Origin: Caldifarciminota bacterium
GTDB taxonomy: Bacteria; Hydrothermota; Hydrothermia; B15-G9; WFZT01
DNA: 5,620 bases
Assembly (NCBI GenBank): GCA_026986235.1
Contig: JALSOY010000006.1
Span: forward strand, 1-5,620
Direction of reading: 5' to 3'
Shown here: piece after piece, positions 1 to 4,599 of the stretch
How positions within the stretch are numbered: the stretch's first letter is position 1
Layout: each line of letters starts with the position of its first letter
Translations under genes and position numbers: made by a program
The notes under the pieces: generated by a model
What the model was told of the DNA's origin: nothing
The model's database searches: none
The model's input: only the letters and a program-made list of their open reading frames with translations

Positions 1-381
1 TTCGTCCCTCTCTGATTCAATCCCATAATCTCTGAGAACCTCAATTATTGCGTTTTCCACGAGGTAGATGAACTTCCGGAGACTTCCCGTGTGATCTTTA
101 AGTTTGAATATTAGATACCCCACAATCTGGCCCGGACCGTGGTAAGTTACATCACCTCCTCTGTCAACGGTAAAAAATTCTATACCCCTCTTGCGGTATT
201 CATCAGGTGTGAGTTTCAGATTCTTTCTGTCACCGTGTTTACCTGTAGTAATCACATGTGGATGTTCAACGATAATCAGTGTATCGTCGATCAGATCCTT
301 CTTTCTCCTCTCCACAAGCTGATGCTGGAGCTTCCATACCTCTCCGTAGGGGGCTAACCCGAGATCCATTACCTTTACCAT
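1..381 (-). CDS. lipB: Octanoyltransferase LipB (N-terminal part, cut by the window edge)
   Basis: LipB moves the octanoyl group from octanoyl-ACP to the lipoyl domains of 2-oxoacid dehydrogenases or the glycine cleavage H protein, the first step of de novo lipoate synthesis in the cytoplasm. The 127 visible residues contain the family signatures HPHVITTG (residues 40-47) and RGGDVTYHGPGQ (74-85), and the start DLGLAPYGEVWKLQ is typical of LipB. The catalytic Lys and Cys lie beyond base 1 and cannot be checked. The ATG at 381-379 overlaps the end of the DUF4139 gene by seven bases (ATGGTAA), so translation is probably coupled. Only a weak CAGG precedes it, five bases away. A second in-frame ATG at codon 5 (369-367) is an alternative start with a poorly spaced AAGG. 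The family call is firm; the start is less so. Confidence 0.95.
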   Translation of the reverse strand, partial: MVKVMDLGLAPYGEVWKLQHQLVERRKKDLIDDTLIIVEHPHVITTGKHGDRKNLKLTPDEYRKRGIEFFTVDRGGDVTYHGPGQIVGYLIFKLKDHTGSLRKFIYLVENAIIEVLRDYGIESERDE

Positions 382-1676
382 GTCTGCCTGACTCTGTAAA
401 CGAGTTCTGTTTTGTCATGTGGTCCGACATCCACTACGAACTCAACGGTGTAGGCATCCTTCAGCTTTGGTGGGTGGGTTGATTGAACAATCTCCCAGAA
501 TCCGTAGAAGTGGTCAACGACATGAACCGTTACAGGTTTATCCTTGAAGTTGGTTACCACAACCTTTATGTCCTCCTCCCTTTCCCTTTCAGACAGTTTA
601 AATCTCTTTAAAACGGTTCTTTTCGCCTTAATATCAAATGCCACTCCCACATTGAGGTTAACCTCTTTCTCTACCGGTGTATGCGGAATTTTATCCTCTC
701 CCAGAAATTCTTTACTGCCATCATCCAATTCTTTGAAGATCCTGACGGTTCCTTCGGGAAGTGGCACTCCAGGGCCGGTTTGCGATGAATTTTTGAATTT
801 CAGGATGATCTGAACATCCTCTCCCCTGCCGTCGTACTGAAAGACTTTTTCGAATTTAACTCTGGTGTCTTTCAGGAAGTTTACCTGCTTTTTCTCGTTA
901 TTTTTCAGAGTTGTAAGAAAGTTCAGGGAGTACACATGGTACTCGAAGGTCCTGCCTGCCGTGACCGGTGGTGCGGCCTCAGGGGCTGCCGTGGCTTTTA
1001 CCGCTCCTCTATAAACCTCTTTTCTCCCTGCCCTTTTGATCTTGCCTGCGATGAGCCTGATCCGGGCATCTTCAAAGGATTCTCCACTACGGTTATCGAT
1101 GGACACCCATCCACTGAAATCCATTGAGTCACCTTTTATAATCCCGATATACTCTGCATCCCAGCTGAGTCCACCGGTCAGGTATGTTATCCTGGCCTCT
1201 TTCTCTCCTTCGGAACTCGAGACAGTTCTCAACATCAAAACCGGTTCTGTGGCCAGTTCAGGAACAGATTCAAAATTCACCTGCACAATCTGATCTCTCC
1301 TGATTACAGATAATCTCGATTGTTGCTGTAGGTAAATCGATGACTGGTCGAAGTGAACGAGTTTTCCTGAGAGTACGGTGCCACTTTTCATCACGAGATC
1401 GATCACCCTTCCTCTCATCTTCTCAAGGAGTTTTCCCATTGAGGCAAGGTCGTAGTCGTAGTTTTCCTCAAGGATTTTGACATCAGGAATTTCAATTTTT
1501 ACGCTCGAGGCATCAATTTTTTCCGGTACACCGGTTATCTTTACCCACCCGGTATCTGCTGGAATCCAGAGTTTTTTCGTGTCATTTACCACTGCCACAC
1601 CTTCGTTGTAAACTGTTATCACAGTTTCTCCGTAGAGAAAGGTTATGAGCATTGAAAGGATGAAGGCTTTCTTCAT
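375..1676 (-). CDS. Exported DUF4139-type protein
   Basis: The product is a 433-residue protein of unknown function. Residues 1-16 form a short signal peptide (MKK, a hydrophobic stretch AFILSMLITFLYG, then ET), so it is probably exported to the periplasm or cell surface; there is no Cys for lipidation and no later membrane segment. The C-terminal part (about 164-430) resembles the DUF4139 family: TYLTGGLSWDAEYIG (164-178), IDNRSGESFEDARIRLIAG (193-211), a Pro/Ala-rich linker (229-240), then LGEDKIPHTP (325-334) and VGVAFDIKAKR (343-353). The N-terminal region has an SH3-like strand pattern (SGTVLSGKLVHFD, 98-110). The ATG at 1676 is chosen because AGGAGG lies seven bases upstream; the TTG at 1682 would be only one base from that site. 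It follows recR by 11 bases and overlaps lipB by seven. No enzymatic residues are recognised, and a function should not be assumed. Confidence 0.85.
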   Translation of the reverse strand: MKKAFILSMLITFLYGETVITVYNEGVAVVNDTKKLWIPADTGWVKITGVPEKIDASSVKIEIPDVKILEENYDYDLASMGKLLEKMRGRVIDLVMKSGTVLSGKLVHFDQSSIYLQQQSRLSVIRRDQIVQVNFESVPELATEPVLMLRTVSSSEGEKEARITYLTGGLSWDAEYIGIIKGDSMDFSGWVSIDNRSGESFEDARIRLIAGKIKRAGRKEVYRGAVKATAAPEAAPPVTAGRTFEYHVYSLNFLTTLKNNEKKQVNFLKDTRVKFEKVFQYDGRGEDVQIILKFKNSSQTGPGVPLPEGTVRIFKELDDGSKEFLGEDKIPHTPVEKEVNLNVGVAFDIKAKRTVLKRFKLSEREREEDIKVVVTNFKDKPVTVHVVDHFYGFWEIVQSTHPPKLKDAYTVEFVVDVGPHDKTELVYRVRQTW

Positions 1677-1683
1677 ATTCAAA

Positions 1684-1690
1684 CCTCCTA
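1684..1690 (-). promoter_or_regulatory. Ribosome-binding site overlapping the recR stop codon
   Basis: Minus-strand TAGGAGG holds both the recR stop (TAG, 1690-1688) and a full AGGAGG Shine-Dalgarno core (1689-1684), seven bases before the ATG of the DUF4139 gene. It decides the start at 1676 over the TTG at 1682. A ribosome ending recR would sit on this site, so re-initiation or coupling is likely. Confidence 0.85.
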
Positions 1691-2281
1691 AAGCTCTCTT
1701 CTTCCCTGAAGAGCCTCTTTTAATGTTAGAGCATCCGAGAAGGAGAGGTCTATACCGGTTGGAAGACCTCTTGCTATTCTCGTGACTTTGACTTTCTGGT
1801 CTTTCAGTTTCTCTTTAATGTAAATTGAAGTCGTATCTCCTTCGATCGTGGGTGAAAGGGCGAGTATAACCTCCTTTATACCCTCTTTTTTAATCCTCTC
1901 AACGAGATCCTCAATGTAAAGATCTTCGGGTGTAACACCGTGGAGAGGAGAGATCACACCTCCAAGCACATGGTATTTACCGTCAAAGTACCCCGACTTT
2001 TCGATCAAAAAAACATCCTGTGGCCTTTCCACTACGCAAATCACATCACTGTTTCTGGTGGAATCAGTGCATATAGGGCATGGATCAACATCGGTTATAA
2101 CATGGCAGATGGAGCAGAAAGTCAGGCTATCTTTAGCATCCTGTAATGAGTCGATCATATCCTGAAGCTGATCCGGTTGCTTGAGAAGGTGAAAGGCTAT
2201 CCTTTCGGCAGACCTCTCCCCTATTCCCGGGAGCTTTTTAAGGGAGTCTATGAGCTTACGAAGGGATAAGGGGACCCACAT
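1688..2281 (-). CDS. recR: Recombination mediator RecR
   Basis: RecR works with RecO (and RecF) to load RecA onto SSB-coated single-stranded DNA at gaps and breaks. All family parts are visible in 197 residues, the usual length: a helix-hairpin-helix segment LKKLPGIGERSAERIAF (14-30); a C4 zinc site at C56, C59, C68 and C71; a Toprim domain opening with VICVVERPQDV (80-90), with YHVLGGVISPL (103-113) and SPTIEGDTTSIYI (143-155); and the C-terminal RIARGLPTG (168-176) with a final GRREL. The ATG at 2281 is preferred because GGAG lies nine bases upstream and RecR proteins start just before the HhH segment. An in-frame TTG at 2308 would add nine residues and has no Shine-Dalgarno. The gene overlaps the end of ybaB by 26 bases, and the dnaX-ybaB-recR order is widely conserved. 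Confidence 0.97.
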   Translation of the reverse strand: MWVPLSLRKLIDSLKKLPGIGERSAERIAFHLLKQPDQLQDMIDSLQDAKDSLTFCSICHVITDVDPCPICTDSTRNSDVICVVERPQDVFLIEKSGYFDGKYHVLGGVISPLHGVTPEDLYIEDLVERIKKEGIKEVILALSPTIEGDTTSIYIKEKLKDQKVKVTRIARGLPTGIDLSFSDALTLKEALQGRREL

Positions 2282-2582
2282 TTCCCAGATCTCCGGCAAA
2301 GTCTCCAAGCAGATTTTTCATCTCTTCAGCCGCAACTTCCTGCGACCTTCTTTTTGCCTCGTTCAAAGCAGAGATGAGAAGATCGTGAAGCATCTTTTTG
2401 TCCTTCAAAAGTTCATCGTCAAACTCTATATCTATGACATTCTGCTGGCCATCCATAATAACCTTCACCATGCCACCCCCTACTTCAGCAGTTACTCTCT
2501 TTTCCTTCAGTATCCTCTGCAGTTCGTCCAGCCTGGACTTCACCAGAAAAAGATTTTTCAGGTTCTCTGCAAACTTAAACAT
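2256..2582 (-). CDS. ybaB: YbaB/EbfC-family nucleoid-associated protein
   Basis: YbaB/EbfC proteins are small dimeric DNA-binding proteins associated with the nucleoid. This one has 108 residues, the normal size. The N-terminal helix (about 1-30) leads to the family core EVGGGMVKVIMDGQQNVIDI (33-52), followed by DDELL and the helical segment LHDLLISALNEAKRRSQE (65-82). The C-terminal stretch is Gly-containing and looks flexible. The start is well supported: GGAGGTGAT (2596-2588) matches the 16S rRNA tail over nine bases and lies five bases before the ATG. The start overlaps the dnaX stop by eight bases (ATGTTTAA) and the end overlaps recR, so the three genes are probably translated in a coupled way. 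The genomic link to recR suggests a role near recombination or repair, but the sequence itself does not prove that. Confidence 0.95.
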   Translation of the reverse strand: MFKFAENLKNLFLVKSRLDELQRILKEKRVTAEVGGGMVKVIMDGQQNVIDIEFDDELLKDKKMLHDLLISALNEAKRRSQEVAAEEMKNLLGDFAGDLGNVGPLIPS

Positions 2583-4131
2583 CTTTAATCACCTCCAGAT
2601 CAAACTTCTCAATAAGTTTTTGAAGTTGCGAGGGCTCCTTCCTCTCATTCCCCGGGACCTCGCCAACCTTCACTTCAAGGTTAAACCTCTTTTTGAATTC
2701 TTCATAAAGCTCGAATTTTATCTTGTTTTCATGTCTCAAAACGAGGTCCTTTTCAAATTCATCCTCAACTGTAATTTCGATGGTCGTACCTGATACCCTT
2801 AGAGTGGATTTTTCAAGAATTATGGAAACGAAAGGAAGCCTGTCTTTTAAGACACCAAAAATCCTCTCCTCTTCCACGACCTCTGCAGGTTCTCTATCTT
2901 CCCTGACCTCTTCCTCTGGCTCAACTTTTTCCTCGAGTAAGTCCTTAAACCTTTCTCTTATGTCTTCCTTTTTTACAGGCTGTTTTTCAATTTCTTTTTT
3001 TAAGACAGGTTCACGAAATTGTTCTTTTCTCTCTTCGATCAGATAAACACCCGATTTTTCGAGTATTTCATCAATTTTCAGAAGTTTATCGAGATACGAG
3101 AGTCTGATGAGGTGATAGTCCATACCCACCCGGGGGTTTTGGGAGTACCTTGCAGTTTCTTCCATGTCCAGGGCAATTTTCATGGTGGCCAGAAGCTGAC
3201 TATCCCTGATACTCTGGGCGAGTTCGGAAAAGGTGTTTTTTTCACCCAAAAATCTGGCTCTTGTCAGTTGCTTTACCGCCTCGTTAAAACTCTTTGTGAA
3301 CTCGTGAACACTGTAACCCTGCTCAAAAGCAGAGTTTGCGGTCAGAAGCACCTCACGGGCATCTCCTCTGAGGGCACTTTTTAGAATTTTAACAAAAATC
3401 TCTTCGTCTATTAAGCCGAGAACCTGGTTTACATCTTCAACTTTTATAATTTCGCCTGAGAACACATGGAGCTGTTCAAGGAGGGCAAGACCGTCTCTAA
3501 GGGATCCGTCTGCATACCTCGCTATTCTTAAAAGAGCCTCATCTTCCACTTCAATTCCCTCTTTTTCAGCGACAACTCTGAGTCTCGTCGCAATCTCAGA
3601 CTCGGAAAGGGGCCTGAAGTCAAACCTCTGTGTTCTCGATATCACAGTCTCCGGGATTTTTCTCGGTTCAGTTGTGGCGAATATAAAGACCACATGAGGT
3701 GGAGGCTCTTCAAGTGTTTTCAGGAGGGCGTTGAATGCCTCGGTCGTCAGCATGTGGACCTCGTCAATTATATAGACTTTGTACCTTGTCTTTGTGGGAG
3801 TAAATCTGATTTTTTCCCGAAGGCTTCGGATTTCCTCAATTCCTCTGTTGGAAGCGCCGTCAATTTCTATAACATCAAGGCTTCTTCCTTCGTCTATCTC
3901 CCTGCAGATCTCACATCGATTACAGGGCTCGGGAGTAATCCCCTTTTCACAGTTCAACCCTTTGGCAAAGATCCTTGCCGTTGTCGTTTTCCCCACTCCT
4001 CTCGGGCCGGCAAACAGATATGCCTGGGATATCCTCTTTGTTCTTAGTGCATTCTGCAGAGTCCGGGTAACATGGGACTGACCCGCTACCTCTTCAAAAG
4101 TTTTCGGTCTGTACTTGACGGGTAAATTCAT
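2575..4131 (-). CDS. dnaX: DNA polymerase III subunit gamma/tau
   Basis: DnaX is the motor subunit of the clamp loader, which opens the beta clamp and places it on primed DNA. The 518-residue protein shows the AAA+ parts in order: KYRPKTFEEVAGQ (6-18); Walker A GPRGVGKT (42-49); zinc-binding cysteines C61, C70, C73 and C76; Walker B YIIDEVHML (120-128); sensor 1 region FATTEP (151-156); the arginine-finger motif as SRTQRF (165-170), where most bacteria have SRC; and sensor 2 region GSLRDGLALLEQ (209-220). A collar domain follows (about 225-355), then a Lys/Glu-rich linker (364-425) and a compact C-terminal segment ending QKLIEKFDLEVI. It is shorter than E. coli tau (643). GGGAG lies 14 bases before the ATG, a long spacing, so initiation may be modest. 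The stop overlaps ybaB by eight bases. Two slippery heptamers lie in the linker (separate entry). Confidence 0.97.
   Translation of the reverse strand: MNLPVKYRPKTFEEVAGQSHVTRTLQNALRTKRISQAYLFAGPRGVGKTTTARIFAKGLNCEKGITPEPCNRCEICREIDEGRSLDVIEIDGASNRGIEEIRSLREKIRFTPTKTRYKVYIIDEVHMLTTEAFNALLKTLEEPPPHVVFIFATTEPRKIPETVISRTQRFDFRPLSESEIATRLRVVAEKEGIEVEDEALLRIARYADGSLRDGLALLEQLHVFSGEIIKVEDVNQVLGLIDEEIFVKILKSALRGDAREVLLTANSAFEQGYSVHEFTKSFNEAVKQLTRARFLGEKNTFSELAQSIRDSQLLATMKIALDMEETARYSQNPRVGMDYHLIRLSYLDKLLKIDEILEKSGVYLIEERKEQFREPVLKKEIEKQPVKKEDIRERFKDLLEEKVEPEEEVREDREPAEVVEEERIFGVLKDRLPFVSIILEKSTLRVSGTTIEITVEDEFEKDLVLRHENKIKFELYEEFKKRFNLEVKVGEVPGNERKEPSQLQKLIEKFDLEVIKDV
2588..2596 (-). promoter_or_regulatory. 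Strong ribosome-binding site of ybaB inside the dnaX 3' end
   Basis: Minus-strand GGAGGTGAT is a nine-base match to the anti-Shine-Dalgarno, five bases before the ybaB ATG. It lies in the last codons of dnaX. Its strength suggests that ybaB is translated at a higher rate than dnaX, whose own site is weaker and further from its start. Confidence 0.8.
2945..3001 (-). other. dnaX: Candidate programmed -1 frameshift region in dnaX
   Basis: Seen directly: the linker of dnaX carries A AAA AAA (3001-2995, codons 377-379) and A AAA AAG (2974-2968, codons 386-388), both in the X XXY YYZ phase needed for -1 slippage. After a -1 slip at the first, the reading is R-N-stop (TGA 2989-2987), giving 381 residues. 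At the second it is GRHKRKV-stop (TAA 2947-2945), giving 395. Both products would keep the ATPase, zinc and collar domains and lose the C-terminal part, like E. coli gamma. A AAA AAG is the heptamer used by E. coli dnaX. I see no Shine-Dalgarno-like stimulator upstream. The best downstream stem (2951-2945 with 2924-2918, seven pairs with two G-U) is weak and 16 bases away. Use in vivo is therefore inference. Confidence 0.55.
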
Positions 4132-4163
4132 TCTGGAAATTATATCTCCCGCTCAGATTTTAT

Positions 4164-4415
4164 TCAATCAGACTTCTTTGACTTCTCTTCTTTCTTTCCG
4201 GATTTTCTACCGTTTCCACCCTCTGAATAATTCTTCCTCTTATAGTCGGTTATGTAAAAGCCGGATCCCTTAAACACAAAACCCACGCCAAAGGAAGGGA
4301 GTCTTTCGAGCTCTCCACCACATTCTCTGCAAACTTTCGGCTCGTCTTTACTGTTTAAAACGAGTTCTTCGTAAATTCTTCCGCACTTCTTACATCTGTA
4401 CTCGTAAATTGGCAT
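4164..4415 (-). CDS. FmdB-family small zinc-ribbon protein
   Basis: This is an 83-residue protein of the FmdB (putative regulatory) zinc-ribbon family. MPIYEYRCKKCG at the start and CRECGG at 29-34 give a CxxC...CxxC metal site (C8, C11, C29, C32). The middle has the family's FKGSGFYITDYKRKN (48-62). The C-terminal 20 residues are mostly Lys, Ser, Glu and Gly (GRKSGKKEEKSKKSD), so this tail is probably disordered and may bind nucleic acid. The family was named from a formamidase gene cluster, but its molecular role is not settled. The ATG at 4415 is chosen because a ten-base Shine-Dalgarno (4430-4421) lies five bases upstream; a TTG at 4451 would add 12 residues absent from the family. It is the first gene of the unit and lies 32 bases ahead of dnaX. 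Confidence 0.93.
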   Translation of the reverse strand: MPIYEYRCKKCGRIYEELVLNSKDEPKVCRECGGELERLPSFGVGFVFKGSGFYITDYKRKNYSEGGNGRKSGKKEEKSKKSD

Positions 4416-4420
4416 TTCCT

Positions 4421-4430
4421 TCACCTCCTT
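4421..4430 (-). promoter_or_regulatory. Ten-base ribosome-binding site of the zinc-ribbon gene
   Basis: Minus-strand AAGGAGGTGA pairs fully with the canonical 16S rRNA tail, with five bases to the ATG at 4415. It fixes the start codon and indicates a highly translated first gene in the unit. Confidence 0.85.
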
Positions 4431-4499
4431 GTCCCAGCAGGTGTTTACCAACTGTCAAGGGATTTATGGATCCCATGAGTTTCCGGGAGTGCGATTTCA

Positions 4500-4528
4500 A
4501 TAATACAAATCAACTTATGAACTATCCA
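4500..4528 (-). promoter_or_regulatory. Candidate promoter of the fmdB-dnaX-ybaB-recR unit
   Basis: On the minus strand, TGGATA (4528-4523, four of six matches to TTGACA) and TATTAT (4505-4500, five of six to TATAAT) are separated by exactly 17 bases. Transcription would start near 4493, giving a leader of about 78 bases before the zinc-ribbon ATG. The position, between the upstream gene's hairpin and the first gene of the unit, is what is expected. This is a consensus reading by eye; a different sigma factor preference would change it. Confidence 0.42.
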
Positions 4529-4530
4529 GT

Positions 4531-4544
4531 GGTATGGACATACC
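4531..4544. promoter_or_regulatory. 14-bp palindrome beside the candidate -35 element
   Basis: GGTATGGACATACC has perfect six-base arms around a two-base centre. It ends two bases upstream of the candidate -35 hexamer (4528-4523). Size and place suit a dimeric regulator's operator, either an activator site or a repressor site overlapping polymerase contacts. A two-base loop makes an RNA hairpin less likely. No regulator gene lies in the window. Confidence 0.35.
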
Positions 4545-4566
4545 CTCTGCAAAAGGGGATTTTTGT

Positions 4567-4593
4567 GCCCTCCCCCGCGAAGCGGGGGAGGGC
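4567..4593 (-). terminator. GC-rich perfect hairpin after the surface-protein gene
   Basis: Arms of 12 bases (4567-4578 and 4582-4593) pair perfectly around the three-base loop GAA (TTC on the minus strand). The stem begins six bases after the TAA of the surface-protein gene, the right place for its transcription end. About 85% of its bases are G or C, far above the surroundings. On neither strand does a clean U-run follow directly: the minus strand continues ACAAAAATCCCC. It may therefore be an atypical terminator, an mRNA 3'-end stabiliser, or one copy of an interspersed palindromic repeat. Confidence 0.6.
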
Positions 4594-4599
4594 CTGAGA

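Noticed and set aside
2282..2308. Longer RecR starting at TTG 2308
   Set aside because: There is no Shine-Dalgarno before the TTG, and the extra nine residues do not fit the family, while the ATG at 2281 has GGAG nine bases upstream.
2250..2588. Plus-strand open frame opposite ybaB (112 codons), and similar plus-strand frames at 2398-2793, 3019-3384 and 3694-4047
   Set aside because: They lie antisense to clearly recognised genes, show no family motifs, have no Shine-Dalgarno sites and carry compositions expected from reading the opposite strand.
2918..2951. Stem-loop downstream of the second slippery site as a frameshift stimulator
   Set aside because: Its seven pairs include two G-U, the loop is 20 bases and the spacer is 16 bases. 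This is too weak and too far away to count as a proven stimulator.
4453..4458. Perfect TTGACA on the minus strand upstream of the zinc-ribbon gene
   Set aside because: The hexamer 17 bases downstream is GGGACA, a poor -10 that lies next to the Shine-Dalgarno. It would leave almost no leader. The TGGATA/TATTAT pair is better.
4459..4474. Small inverted repeat GGGAT...ATCCC in the leader
   Set aside because: Five pairs with a six-base loop are expected by chance, and there is no adjacent U-run or conserved riboswitch-like pattern.
4409..4597. Plus-strand 62-codon frame in the intergenic region
   Set aside because: It runs across the zinc-ribbon start, the promoter and the hairpin, and its end is translated from the palindrome. 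No ribosome-binding site or motif supports it.
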